A stretch of 64,000 nucleotides of DNA, from the NCBI GenBank assembly GCA_031400455.1, contig JANNPX010000006.1:56205-120204 (forward strand). Reading direction: 5' to 3'. The DNA comes from JANXYW01 sp031400455 (GTDB lineage: Bacteria > Chloroflexota > Dehalococcoidia > DSTF01 > JACRBR01). The notes under the pieces are model-generated. The model was not told the DNA's origin. It made no database searches and worked only from the letters and a program-made list of their open reading frames with translations. Of this stretch, positions 52,455-60,809 are shown piece by piece (within the stretch, counting starts at the first letter, position 1; each line of letters opens with the position of its first letter). The position numbers were made by a program, and so were the translations under genes.

Positions 52455-53420
52455 ATGGGCGCTCTCGAAGGCAAGGTCGCCGTAATCACCGGCTCCGGTC
52501 GCGGCATCGGCCGCGGCATGGCGCTGCTCTTCGCGCAAGAAGGCGCGAAGGTCGTCGTCAACGACCCTGGCGTCAGCACCGACGGTAGCGGCCACGACAA
52601 CGGACCCGCCGACCAGGTCGCCGCCGAGATCAAGGCCGCCGGCGGCGACGCCATCGCCAACTACGACACGGTCGCCACTGCCGACGGCGGCGAGGCGATG
52701 ATCAAGGCCGCGCTGGACGGGTTCGGCCGCATCGACATCCTCGTCAACAACGCCGGCATCCTCCGCGACCGTATGATCTTCAACATGAGCGAGCAAGAGT
52801 GGGACGACGTCATCGCCGTCCACCTCAAGGGCCACTTCAACTGCACCAAGCCAGCTTCGATCGTCATGCGCCAGCAGCGATACGGCCGCATCATCAACAT
52901 GTCGTCTACCTCCGGCATCATCGGCAACCCCGGCCAGGCTAACTACGGCGCGGCGAAGAGCGGCATCGCCGGCTTCACGCGCGTCGTCGCGAAGGATCTC
53001 GGCCGCTACGGCGTGACGTGCAACGCGATCGCCCCCGGCGCAGCGACGCGCCTCACCGCCACCGTGCCCGACGCCTCGCGCGAACTGCGTGCCCGCGCCG
53101 GCATCAGCGGCGCCGCCGCGAACCGCGCGCCGGCAATGCCACCGCTGCGCGACCCGGAGTACATCGCGCCGATGGCGGGCTATCTCGCCAGCGACGACGC
53201 CTGGAACATCAACGGCCAGATTTTTCACGTGATGGGCGGCATGGTCGGCCTAGCACACCACCCGACCCCCATGCGCACACTCTGGAAACCCGCTATGTGG
53301 ACCCTCGACGAACTGTGCGAGTTGGTGCCGAAACAGATGCTCGCGGGCATCCCGAACCCAGCGCCGCCACCTCCGGATCTCGAGATCCCGGGTCGCCCGG
53401 CGCCTGAGGCTGCAAAATGA
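52455..53420 (+). CDS. Short-chain dehydrogenase, MFE-2-type (R)-3-hydroxyacyl-CoA dehydrogenase (copy 1)
   Basis: A 321-residue classical-plus-extension SDR like the first domain of peroxisomal multifunctional enzyme 2. NAD site: VAVITGSGRGIGRGMALLFA and VVVNDPG. ILVNNAGILRDRMIFNMSEQEWDDVIAVHLKGHFN leads to the catalytic Ser (INMSSTSGI) and YxxxK (NYGAAKSGI). The C-terminal extension includes PEYIAPMAGYLASDDAWNINGQIF and a Pro-rich end. It would oxidise (R)-3-hydroxyacyl-CoA made by the MaoC pairs. The start follows directly on repeat DNA; GGGTTAGGG may serve as a weak ribosome site. Confidence 0.9.
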   Translation: MGALEGKVAVITGSGRGIGRGMALLFAQEGAKVVVNDPGVSTDGSGHDNGPADQVAAEIKAAGGDAIANYDTVATADGGEAMIKAALDGFGRIDILVNNAGILRDRMIFNMSEQEWDDVIAVHLKGHFNCTKPASIVMRQQRYGRIINMSSTSGIIGNPGQANYGAAKSGIAGFTRVVAKDLGRYGVTCNAIAPGAATRLTATVPDASRELRARAGISGAAANRAPAMPPLRDPEYIAPMAGYLASDDAWNINGQIFHVMGGMVGLAHHPTPMRTLWKPAMWTLDELCELVPKQMLAGIPNPAPPPPDLEIPGRPAPEAAK

Positions 53421-54388
53421 CAAAGCGACTCGAAGGACGCACAGCAATCGTCACCGGCGGCGGGCGCGGCATCGGCCGCGGCGTCGCGAAGATGCTGGCC
53501 GACGAAGGCGCGAGCGTCGTCGTCAACGACTACGGCGTCGCCGTCGATGGCTCCGCGCCCAGCAGCGAGCCCGCCGAGCAGGTCGTCGAGGAGATTCGCT
53601 CCGCCGGAGGCAAGGCCGTCGCCAACGCGGACACCGTCGCTACCGTGGAGGGCGGCGAGAATCTGATCAAGACGGCGCTCGACAACTTCGGCCGCCTCGA
53701 CATCCTCGTCAACGTCGCCGGCATCCTCCGCGACCGCATGATCTTCAACATGAGCGAGCAGGAGTGGGACGACGTCATCGCGGTCCATCTCAAGGGCCAC
53801 TTCTGCACCACCAAGCCCGCATCGATCATCATGCGCCAGCAGCGATACGGCCGCATCATCAACTTCTCGTCCATCTCCGGCCTCGGCGGCCTGCCCGGCC
53901 AGTCGAACTACGGCGCGGCGAAGGCGGGCATCGCCGGCTTCACGCGCGTCGTCGCCCGCGACCTCGGCCGCTACGGCGTCACCTGCAACGCCATCTCGCC
54001 CGGCGCCGCCACCCGCATGACGGCGACCATCCCCTCGAACACCGGCGCCCTCCGCGCCCGCGCCGGCACCGCGCCCGTCGTGCAGGAAGCGCCTCGCGTA
54101 TCGACCGTCCCGCCCATGCGCGAACCCGAGTACGTCGCGCCGATGACGGTATTCCTGGCGTGCGACGAAGCGTGGAACGTCAACGGCAAGATCTTCTACG
54201 TCAACGGCGGCCGCATCGCCCTCGCCCACGAAGAGTCGCCGATGCGCCAGATCAACAAATACGGCCTGTGGACCATCGACGAGCTCCGCGACCTCGTCCC
54301 GGCGCAACTCATGTACGGACTCGTGAACCCCGCCCCGCCTCCGCCGGACCTCGATCTGCCGGGGCGTCGCGTAGCGGCGAGCACCTAG
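53417..54388 (+). CDS. Short-chain dehydrogenase, MFE-2-type (copy 2)
   Basis: A 323-residue close paralogue of copy 1, starting in an ATGA overlap. It keeps TAIVTGGGRGIGRGVAKMLA, VVVNDYGVAVDGS, ILVNVAGILRDRMIFNMSEQEWDDVIAVHLKGHF, INFSSISGLGG with the catalytic Ser and NYGAAKAGIAGFTR with YxxxK. The Asn-Asn-Ala-Gly of copy 1 is NVAG here. The two proteins are near-identical through the middle and differ at the C-terminal segment. The tandem pair mirrors the tandem MaoC pairs, suggesting two enzyme sets with different chain specificity, or heteromers. Confidence 0.9.
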   Translation: MTKRLEGRTAIVTGGGRGIGRGVAKMLADEGASVVVNDYGVAVDGSAPSSEPAEQVVEEIRSAGGKAVANADTVATVEGGENLIKTALDNFGRLDILVNVAGILRDRMIFNMSEQEWDDVIAVHLKGHFCTTKPASIIMRQQRYGRIINFSSISGLGGLPGQSNYGAAKAGIAGFTRVVARDLGRYGVTCNAISPGAATRMTATIPSNTGALRARAGTAPVVQEAPRVSTVPPMREPEYVAPMTVFLACDEAWNVNGKIFYVNGGRIALAHEESPMRQINKYGLWTIDELRDLVPAQLMYGLVNPAPPPPDLDLPGRRVAAST

Positions 54389-54393
54389 CGGCG

Positions 54394-55038
54394 GTGCAAC
54401 GCGACGGGATCGTACACGCAGCGCGGTGGCCGTTTGCCGCTGCGCTTGCATTCGCCGGGATGCTCACGGTGCTCCTTCTATTCGCAAGTCGGTCGATAGA
54501 TCATCGCTATGCCGAGCTGCCGGATCCGCCAATGCGAGTAGGGCTACCGCCGGGGTACGACTATTGCGAGGCAAGCCCACGATCACAGACGGACTACTAC
54601 TACCTCATCTGCGACCACCATCGCGAAGTAGAGTTCCCTGAGTCATTTTCGGCTCGATACTACGTGTGGATCTTCACAGCTGAAACAAGTTCGAGATTCG
54701 GATACGACGCTACCCGAGGAATCGCATCCGTCCGCGAACGTTGGATGGTCGACTATTTTTCGGATCGACTCCGTTCGGATCGACTCGAGCCCGATTCCCA
54801 ACCATCGCTTGTCATCGATCCACGCATAGTCGACGGACGCGAAGCACTACAGTTCGTAGGAACCAGCAGAGTGCTGGTGGGCGGCGAGCATCCCCAGACG
54901 CGATTGTTGGTGGCTGGCCTTGCCGATGGGCGACTCGTTCAACTGCTCAACCAGTCGCAGAGCCCTATCTCCCCAAAGGATGACGCCGCGAACTTCCACG
55001 AGATCATTCGCGGCATCAAGTTTCACGAACCGAACTAG
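54394..55038 (+). CDS. Hypothetical membrane-anchored protein
   Basis: About 214 residues from a GTG five bases after the SDR stop. One N-terminal helix (WPFAAALAFAGMLTVLLLFA) is followed by a polar domain with YDYCEASPRSQTDYYYLICDH (two Cys that may bond), VWIFTAETSSRFGYDATRG and VDGREALQFVGTS. It looks like an outside-facing domain on a membrane anchor. There is no known family. Base composition is a little less GC-rich than its neighbours, and codon choice looks less biased. The start is uncertain. Confidence 0.6.
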   Translation: MQRDGIVHAARWPFAAALAFAGMLTVLLLFASRSIDHRYAELPDPPMRVGLPPGYDYCEASPRSQTDYYYLICDHHREVEFPESFSARYYVWIFTAETSSRFGYDATRGIASVRERWMVDYFSDRLRSDRLEPDSQPSLVIDPRIVDGREALQFVGTSRVLVGGEHPQTRLLVAGLADGRLVQLLNQSQSPISPKDDAANFHEIIRGIKFHEPN

Positions 55039-55041
55039 CCT

Positions 55042-55914
55042 CTACCCCACCTCCACCGACCCCGCCATCTCCAACATGTGCCGCGCGCCGAGATACTCCG
55101 CCATCTGCGCGAACTCCGGCCGCGGTCCGCGCCACCGCAGCGACTCCGCATCCGCAGCGATGTCGATCGCACTCCGCAGCGTCGCGAGGTCCTTGAACAG
55201 CAGCGCCAGCTCACGCTGCTGGTCGAGCGTCTGCGCCAGCACCGCCGCGCTGCGCAGCGACGGCAGATCCCACTCCGCCGCCGTCACCGGGATCGACTCG
55301 ATGTGCTCGAACTTCGCCAGCACCGCCGATGCGGACTTCGCGCCCCAGCCCGGCAGCCCCGGAAAGCCGTCCGCGCTATCGCCGACCAGCGCCAGATAGT
55401 CGGGGATCGACGACGGCGACACGCCGAACTTCGCCCGCACCGCGTCCGCGTCGAGTATCTTCCGCGCGCGCCGGTCGAACTGCACAACGTGGTCGCCCAC
55501 AACGCACTGCCCCAGGTCCTTGTCCGGCGTGCAGATCAGCACCTGCTCGGCGTAGCCGCTCGCAACCGCCGCCGCCGTCGCCAGCGCATCGTCGGCCTCG
55601 TACTCCACCATCGCCCACACCGCGACTCCGAGCGCCTCCATCGCCTCCTCCAGCAACGGAAACTGCGCAAACAACACCGGATCGATCCCCGCGCCCGACT
55701 TGTACCCGGCCCATAGGTCGTTCCGGAACGACTCGATCACATGATCCGTAGCCACGCCGATATGCGTAGCCCCGTCCTTCAGCATGTACAACACCGAGTT
55801 CACGACGCCGCGCACCGCCCCCACTTCCCGCCCATCACTCGCCACATGGCTCGGCACCGCAAAGTAGTGCCGAAATAACTCGTACGTCCCGTCGATAAGA
55901 TGCACCTTCATCAC
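55042..55914 (-). CDS. 5'-3' exonuclease (PolI N-terminal/FEN-like)
   Basis: A 290-residue stand-alone 5' nuclease domain. It starts KVHLIDGTYELFRHYFA, has the carboxylate-rich metal sites (YEADDALAT, ICTPDKDLGQCV, LALVGDSADGFPGLPGWGAKSA with the helix-hairpin-helix), and ends after SLRWRGPRPEF. It corresponds to the first domain of DNA polymerase I without polymerase. Such proteins remove RNA primers or flaps. The reading can begin at GTG 55914 or at the next codon ATG. It is convergent with the hypothetical membrane protein gene. Confidence 0.92.
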   Translation of the reverse strand: MMKVHLIDGTYELFRHYFAVPSHVASDGREVGAVRGVVNSVLYMLKDGATHIGVATDHVIESFRNDLWAGYKSGAGIDPVLFAQFPLLEEAMEALGVAVWAMVEYEADDALATAAAVASGYAEQVLICTPDKDLGQCVVGDHVVQFDRRARKILDADAVRAKFGVSPSSIPDYLALVGDSADGFPGLPGWGAKSASAVLAKFEHIESIPVTAAEWDLPSLRSAAVLAQTLDQQRELALLFKDLATLRSAIDIAADAESLRWRGPRPEFAQMAEYLGARHMLEMAGSVEVG

Positions 55915-55978
55915 GCTACCTTACCGCGCACGCCACCAAGCGCTACGCGCACATCCCACCCGAGGCGCGACGCGCGGA

Positions 55979-56000
55979 GCACAGCCGCCCCCGGCTGTGC
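55979..56000. repeat. Short palindrome, family H
   Basis: GCACAGCCG faces CGGCTGTGC around CCCC. Only one copy is seen in the window. Confidence 0.5.
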
Positions 56001-56093
56001 GTTCGGCGCAGCCGGACCGTGGACGAAATGACTGCCCCGAGATAGTTCATTCGCGCCATGCGTCGGTACCGCACGGGCCCCGATACTCTCGAC

Positions 56094-56543
56094 ATGAAAA
56101 CCCGGCTCATCGTGGCTGCGGTTGTCGCCTTCGTCGCCGTGGTCGGGGGCTGCATCGGCTTGGTTCGCGTCCGAAACGATCGCGTCACACTGGGCGAAGA
56201 TGAATTTCGTGGACGTGTAGCGGATAGCCTGCGAACTGGGTCGTCGACAGAAGCGGACGTCGTCTCATTTCTTGACGCGCTCAAGGCGGAAGACCGTGAT
56301 GACAAGGCGGTCATAGAGCACTATCCCGCGGAAGTCGTCTTGCAAGAGGAGTGCAGCCCTCGGCCATGTTCTCTTGTGGATCAGGGCATCGCGCCCGGGG
56401 TCATCGAAATAACCGCCCGCGTCTGGAACTCGGGGGTATGGACTCCGGATTTCTGCACAAACGCGTACATAGCCTTCTTCGTCTTCGACGATTCACACCG
56501 ATACTCCCGGCTGATACTTAAGGATGGCGGATTCTGCCTCTGA
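56094..56543 (+). CDS. Hypothetical exported protein, possible lipoprotein
   Basis: A 149-residue protein beginning MKTRLIVAAVVAFVAVVGGCIG. The hydrophobic segment ending VVGGC could be a lipobox, or a simple anchor. The outside part has SLRTGSSTEADVVSFLDALKAEDRDDKAVIEHYP and Cys pairs (CSPRPC and FCTN). No family is recognised. The longer frame from 56058 adds MRRYRTGPDTLD, which is less likely. It is on the same strand as the Xer recombinase, 69 bases upstream of it. Confidence 0.6.
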   Translation: MKTRLIVAAVVAFVAVVGGCIGLVRVRNDRVTLGEDEFRGRVADSLRTGSSTEADVVSFLDALKAEDRDDKAVIEHYPAEVVLQEECSPRPCSLVDQGIAPGVIEITARVWNSGVWTPDFCTNAYIAFFVFDDSHRYSRLILKDGGFCL

Positions 56544-56612
56544 CGGTCGCCGAGCTGACGTAGGTGTTCTCCCCAATAGCTGCACCATCCGCCCACGTGC
56601 GAAGATCGCACT

Positions 56613-57653
56613 ATGACCGCGCTCGCACCCGCCGCCCCGCCCACCACTCCGGATATCGCCGCCCTGCTGGCGCGGTATCTCGAAGTGCTCGAGGGCGAGC
56701 GCAACCTCTCGCGCTTCACGCTCCGCAACTACAACACCGACCTGCGCCACTACTTCGCGTACCTCGACGAGCAGCGCATCCTCCCGCTCGCCGTCACGCG
56801 CGTGCTCTTCCGCGGCTACCTCGCGTCGATGCAGCAGGCCGGCGTGGCGCAGGGCAGCGTCTCACGCCGCGTCAGCACCGCCAAGTCGTTCTACCGCTGG
56901 CTGCGGCTGAACGGCGTGATGACCGACGACCCGCTGGCCGCCGTGCGCGGCCCCAAGCAGGCGAAGCGCCTGCCGCACATCATGACGCTCGAACACATCA
57001 CCAACCTCATCGCCGCCGCCGACGGCCCAAAGCCCGCCGACCTGCGCGACCGCGCCCTCCTCGAAGCCATGTACGCCGCCGGCGTCCGCGTCAGCGAGGC
57101 TGCGGGACTAGACGTCCACGACGTCGACCTCGACGCCATGACGATGGTCGTGCGCGGCAAAGGCAACAAGCAGCGCCTCGTCGTCATAGGCGAACCGGCC
57201 CGCGCCGCACTCGACCGCTACATCCGCAACGGTCGCGGCAAATTCCTCCAGAATTCCTCCCGAAATGTCGTCCCCCCTTCTCTAACAGGGAAGGAAGCCA
57301 GGGGGTTAAGCACCCCGACCACCGACCAACCACTCTTCCTCAACCGCAACGGCACCCGCCTCTCGCAGCGCCGCATACAGCTCATCGTGCGCAACTACGC
57401 GCTCGCTGCGGGCATCGACACGCGCGTGCATCCTCACCTGCTGCGCCACACCTTCGCGACGCATCTACTCGACGGCGGCGCGGAGTTGCGCGTCGTACAA
57501 GAGCTGCTCGGCCACAGCAACCCGAACACGACGCAGATCTACCTACACGTGACCGAGGAGCGTCAGCGCAGCGTCGTCGAAGGCTCGCTCGACGAGCTGG
57601 CGGGCGTAGAGATAGCGCGCCGAACACTCGCTCGGGAGCGCAAGCAAGCGTAG
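56613..57653 (+). CDS. XerC/XerD-type tyrosine recombinase with an in-frame repeat insertion
   Basis: A 346-residue tyrosine recombinase. The N-terminal SAM-like core-binding domain is LLARYLEVLEGERNLSRFTLRNYNTDLRHYFAYL. Catalytic residues: Arg in AAGVRVSEAAGLDV, Lys in RGKGNKQR, HxxR in HPHLLRHTFATHLL, His in LLGHSNPNTTQIYLH and nucleophile Tyr in the same segment. Normal Xer proteins are about 300 residues. The excess lies between DRYIRNGRG and QPLFLNRNG, where a family A' palindrome (57272-57310) is translated as VPPSLTGKEARGLS. Function is chromosome dimer resolution or a related recombination. The insert faces a surface loop, so activity may survive. Confidence 0.92.
   Translation: MTALAPAAPPTTPDIAALLARYLEVLEGERNLSRFTLRNYNTDLRHYFAYLDEQRILPLAVTRVLFRGYLASMQQAGVAQGSVSRRVSTAKSFYRWLRLNGVMTDDPLAAVRGPKQAKRLPHIMTLEHITNLIAAADGPKPADLRDRALLEAMYAAGVRVSEAAGLDVHDVDLDAMTMVVRGKGNKQRLVVIGEPARAALDRYIRNGRGKFLQNSSRNVVPPSLTGKEARGLSTPTTDQPLFLNRNGTRLSQRRIQLIVRNYALAAGIDTRVHPHLLRHTFATHLLDGGAELRVVQELLGHSNPNTTQIYLHVTEERQRSVVEGSLDELAGVEIARRTLARERKQA
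57272..57310. repeat. Palindromic repeat, family A', inside the Xer gene
   Basis: CCCCCCTTCTCTAACAGGGA then AGGAAGCCAGGGGGTTAAG resembles the intergenic copy at 52416-52453 in having a palindromic CCTTC/GAAGG core followed by CCAGGGGGTTA. It keeps the reading frame of the recombinase open. Confidence 0.75.
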
Positions 57654-57671
57654 GACCATGGGCTGCTGAGA

Positions 57672-58910
57672 TCAGGCGGCGCGGGCGATATCGGCGTCGT
57701 CCAGCGCGTCGCTCCACACCGGGCGTTCCGCTACGACGTTGAATATCAGATCGGCGAGCGCGACGACGACAGCGGCGTCCGGACGGAACGATGTCGGGGG
57801 CTGGCCCACGAGCAACACGGTGCCGCCCGCGCCTGGCGAGGTGCCTATCGGCTGGCCGACGAGCCATGCGTCCTTCGGCATCTCGCCGGCGATCGCCGCA
57901 GCATCCATCGTTCCACGCTCGGCGAGCCGCGCGAGCGGCGCTTCGAGAGCCGGATCATGTACGGCTACGACCGCCGTCGGCGTGCTGGTTCCGTCGCCGG
58001 AATCGAGCTTGATGATGCATGCGGTGAGCGCGAATTCCTCACGTGCCGCGGCGGCCATATCGTGGAGGGTCTCCTGCGGCGTGCGGCCGGAGCTGAGCGC
58101 GCGTCCCGCGCGTACGAACAAGCGCCACGACGCAAGCGATACGGCCGACCGCGATTCGGACTTCCGGCTGTGCTTCTCGCTGTACATGCGGCTATCGGCG
58201 GCGGCGAACAGCAACTGTGCGCTCTCGCCGTCCCCGGGGTACGTGCCGATGCCGAAGCTCCCAAGCATGGCGGGCTGACGATCATCGATCTTCACGCCGC
58301 GCAATGTCTCCTCGATCCCGCGCGCGATTTCGACGGCTTCGGCGCGCGATGTGCTCGTGAGCAACAGCGCGAACTCGTCCCCACCCAATCGAGCCGCGAC
58401 GGCATCGGGACCACCGCTGCGTGCGAACACAGCAGCGGTCTCGATCAGCACACGGTCCCCAAACTGGTGGCCGAATGAGTCGTTCAGCACTTTGAAGTTG
58501 TCGAGGTCAGCGACCACGACGCTGATCTCATCGCCTGTCGCTTGCGCCTGGACCAGGGCAGCGTCGAGCGAGTTGTAGAACGCCCGCATGTTATAGAGCG
58601 CGGTGAGGGGGTCGCGGTCAGCAAGAGCGCGCAGCTGCTCGGTCAAGTGCGCCACTTCGTCGAGGCTCCGCTCCAGTACCCGTGCGTGGCCAATGCGCGT
58701 GAGCGTCGACAGCACGACGAAGGAGCCGAGACCAACGACAACCGTGGCGAGCTGCGAGACAGACGCGAGCGATGTCAGGTGTCCCCGGTGGATGACGAAG
58801 GAGCCGGCGGCGAGGGCGAGCGCGACCACAACGCCCGCAAGGCGCGCAATCAGCACAAGCCGCCTCACCTCACGACGAGCTTCCTCGGAAAGGGTCGCTG
58901 CCGACGTCAT
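57672..58910 (-). CDS. Membrane diguanylate cyclase (GGDEF) with C-terminal GAF-like domain
   Basis: A 412-residue protein. Two membrane helices (about residues 18-40 and 50-72) precede a GGDEF domain that starts at DPLTALYNMRAFY and includes VVADLDNFKVLNDSFGHQFGD. The active loop is RLGGDEFALLL, with an intact GGDEF at 176-180. The inhibitory RxxD site six to nine residues before it is absent (GPDA). The final 140 residues look like a GAF sensory fold. It makes c-di-GMP, probably without product inhibition. It is convergent with the Xer gene, 18 bases away. Confidence 0.88.
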   Translation of the reverse strand: MTSAATLSEEARREVRRLVLIARLAGVVVALALAAGSFVIHRGHLTSLASVSQLATVVVGLGSFVVLSTLTRIGHARVLERSLDEVAHLTEQLRALADRDPLTALYNMRAFYNSLDAALVQAQATGDEISVVVADLDNFKVLNDSFGHQFGDRVLIETAAVFARSGGPDAVAARLGGDEFALLLTSTSRAEAVEIARGIEETLRGVKIDDRQPAMLGSFGIGTYPGDGESAQLLFAAADSRMYSEKHSRKSESRSAVSLASWRLFVRAGRALSSGRTPQETLHDMAAAAREEFALTACIIKLDSGDGTSTPTAVVAVHDPALEAPLARLAERGTMDAAAIAGEMPKDAWLVGQPIGTSPGAGGTVLLVGQPPTSFRPDAAVVVALADLIFNVVAERPVWSDALDDADIARAA

Positions 58911-58948
58911 GCATGGATTGTCGGCATATCCCCTAAGGGGTTTCGCCC

Positions 58949-59566
58949 CTAGACGGCCAACGATTCGACGAATGTGCCCATCTGGGCGACAAGTGAATCC
59001 AACCCGGGCCACCAGGAGTGGTCAGCGCCCTCGACGATGACCGCCTGTCGCCGCCCGGCCGCCAATGCCTGCACGGCCGGAGCAGGCGCGATCCCGTCCC
59101 GATCGCCAGCCACGAGCAGCGTGGGCAGTTCGGGGTCCAACGGCGGTAGCAACGCCGACCCCACCGGCGGCGATACGAGCACGAGCGCAGCGAGTTTGGC
59201 ATCGACCGCCACACCGGCCGCGATCATGGCCCCGAAGGAGTAGCCGGCCAGTACCATCTTTGCGCCGGGCGCCGCCGCACGGAGCGCCTCGAGCGCGGCC
59301 CGCGCGTCGTCGGCCTCGCCGCGCCCGTTGTCGTAAGTGCCCTGACTGCGGCCGGCGCCACGGAAGTTGAACCGCATCGTGGTCGCGCCGCGATCGGCCA
59401 TCGCCCCGCAGATCGCGGTTACGACGTGGTTGTCCATGTCCCCGCCGTACTGAGGGTGCGGGTGCAAAACGAGCGCTGCGAGCGCGCCATCACCGTCGTG
59501 AATCGCGGCCTCGAGACTGAGTTCGCCGCTGGCAACGGTGATGCGGCGCTCTTCGAGCGCGCTCAT
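58949..59566 (-). CDS. Alpha/beta hydrolase (COG2945-like)
   Basis: A 205-residue alpha/beta hydrolase. LVLHPHPQYGGDMDNHVV supplies the HPHP..GG start of COG2945 hydrolases, the nucleophile elbow is LAGYSFGAM (GxSxG), the acid is VAGDRDG, and the catalytic His is in GADHSWW. RFNFRGAGRSQGTYDNGRGE is also typical of the family. It is probably an esterase or thioesterase of unknown substrate. Its ATG overlaps the stop of the NTF2-like gene by four bases, so it belongs to the prfA-prmC run. Confidence 0.9.
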   Translation of the reverse strand: MSALEERRITVASGELSLEAAIHDGDGALAALVLHPHPQYGGDMDNHVVTAICGAMADRGATTMRFNFRGAGRSQGTYDNGRGEADDARAALEALRAAAPGAKMVLAGYSFGAMIAAGVAVDAKLAALVLVSPPVGSALLPPLDPELPTLLVAGDRDGIAPAPAVQALAAGRRQAVIVEGADHSWWPGLDSLVAQMGTFVESLAV

Positions 59567-59949
59567 CGGAGGTCCCGCCGCTCAGCCGCTGGCGGATCCT
59601 GTCGCGGGCCAAGGCCGAACATCCGGCGCCACCAAGGACTGCGGATGGAGTCAGCGGGCGTCTCCACCATCACGGCTTTCCAGTGCCCATCCGGACACTC
59701 CCACCGTGTGCGCATCACGTAGCTGCCGCTCCCGATGTAGCGGACGTCGCTGTCGCCGACCGCGCCCCTCACGGACAGATCGACGATCTCGTAGCAGCGG
59801 ATGCCGCGGCCACGCAGGGACTCACCCTGGCGATGCATCCGGAGCACCGCCTGCGGAGTCATGTACGACGCAAACTTCGCGAAGTCGCCCGCCACGCGCG
59901 CCTGCGCCTGCTCTTCCACCGCCTGCCGCAGTGATGCTTCGTCCCCCAC
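59563..59949 (-). CDS. NTF2-like/SnoaL-type small protein
   Basis: A 128-residue protein, GTG start, with an NTF2-like pattern: helix SLRQAVEEQAQARVAGDFAKFASYM, TPQAVLRM, LRGRGIRCYEIVDLSVRG and later strands VRYIGSGSYVMRTRWECPDGHWKAVMVETP. No catalytic residues can be assigned. It begins one base after prmC ends and ends in overlap with the hydrolase, so it is translationally coupled in that operon. The tail (RRMFGLGPRQDPPAAERRDLR) is basic. Confidence 0.65.
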   Translation of the reverse strand: MGDEASLRQAVEEQAQARVAGDFAKFASYMTPQAVLRMHRQGESLRGRGIRCYEIVDLSVRGAVGDSDVRYIGSGSYVMRTRWECPDGHWKAVMVETPADSIRSPWWRRMFGLGPRQDPPAAERRDLR

Positions 59950-60795
59950 TCAGCCTCCCATCCGCACTACGAGCACCCGGTCGAGTCCGGCCAGGTCCTT
60001 CTTAGCGCACGCCTGCCCGTCGGGGAAGCACCGACCCGCGGCGGCGAGCAGGTACGCGCCCTGCGTCGAGCCCATCTCGGCCGCCAGTATCCCGCCCGGC
60101 ACAAGATGCGCAGGCGCGGTTTCCAGCAGCCGCTCAATGGCCTCCGTACCAGCCGGACCGGCGACGAGAGCTTCTCGCGGCTCATGGTCGCGAATCTCCG
60201 GCCGCAGCGAGCTCCACTCGGCGGCGCTCACATACGGCAGATTGGCGACGATGACATTGAACACGCCCTGCCCGTCGAGCAGGTCAGCCGCGCGCAGATC
60301 GACGCGCGTCTCCACACGAGCCCGCTCTACGTTGCGCCGTGCGATGGCGAGCGCGGCCTCCGAAGCATCGATGGCGGTGACGCGCACCGCCGGCGCATTA
60401 GCTGCGATGGCAACAGCGATGGCGCCGCTGCCCGTGCCCACGTCGGCGATCCGCGTGGCGCTGCGGCTACGCACTTCCTCGAGCGCTATCTCCACAAGCA
60501 TCTCGGTCTCCGGGCGCGGGATCAGTGCGCCGAGGCCGCACAGGATATCGATGCCATAGAACTCGCGGTGACCGACGATGTACGCCAGCGGCTCATGCGA
60601 AAGGCGGCGCGCGAGCAGCGCGTCGAAGGTCGCCCGCGCATCGCCGTCGACAGCGTCATCGAGGCGGGCGAGCAGGTGCGCACGATCGGTGCGTAGCACA
60701 TCCGCCAGCAGCACGTCTGCTTCGAGGCGCGCATCGTCGCTCGATGCCGCACTGAGGCGCGACGCGGCATCGTGGAGCAGTTCGGCAATACGCAT
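59950..60795 (-). CDS. prmC: Release-factor glutamine N5-methyltransferase PrmC/HemK
   Basis: A 281-residue SAM methyltransferase that modifies the Gln of the GGQ motif of release factors. The N-terminal helical domain has DDARLEADVLLADVL and RRLSHEPLAYIVGHREFYGIDI, then LIPRPETEMLVE, IADVGTGSGAIAVAIAANAP (SAM motif I), and VIVANLPYVSAAEW. The substrate-binding NPPY signature is NLPY here. It lies 15 bases after a SelT/W-like gene and downstream of prfA, the usual genomic pairing with its substrate. Confidence 0.94.
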   Translation of the reverse strand: MRIAELLHDAASRLSAASSDDARLEADVLLADVLRTDRAHLLARLDDAVDGDARATFDALLARRLSHEPLAYIVGHREFYGIDILCGLGALIPRPETEMLVEIALEEVRSRSATRIADVGTGSGAIAVAIAANAPAVRVTAIDASEAALAIARRNVERARVETRVDLRAADLLDGQGVFNVIVANLPYVSAAEWSSLRPEIRDHEPREALVAGPAGTEAIERLLETAPAHLVPGGILAAEMGSTQGAYLLAAAGRCFPDGQACAKKDLAGLDRVLVVRMGG

Positions 60796-60809
60796 GGGCG
60801 TGCCCGCGC

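Noticed and set aside
50181..54388. Polyketide or fatty-acid synthase fragment
   Set aside because: No ketosynthase, acyl carrier or acyltransferase domain is nearby; the MaoC plus SDR set fits (R)-specific beta-oxidation better.
55042..55914. Complete DNA polymerase I
   Set aside because: Only the 5' nuclease domain is present; the frame ends before any polymerase motif.
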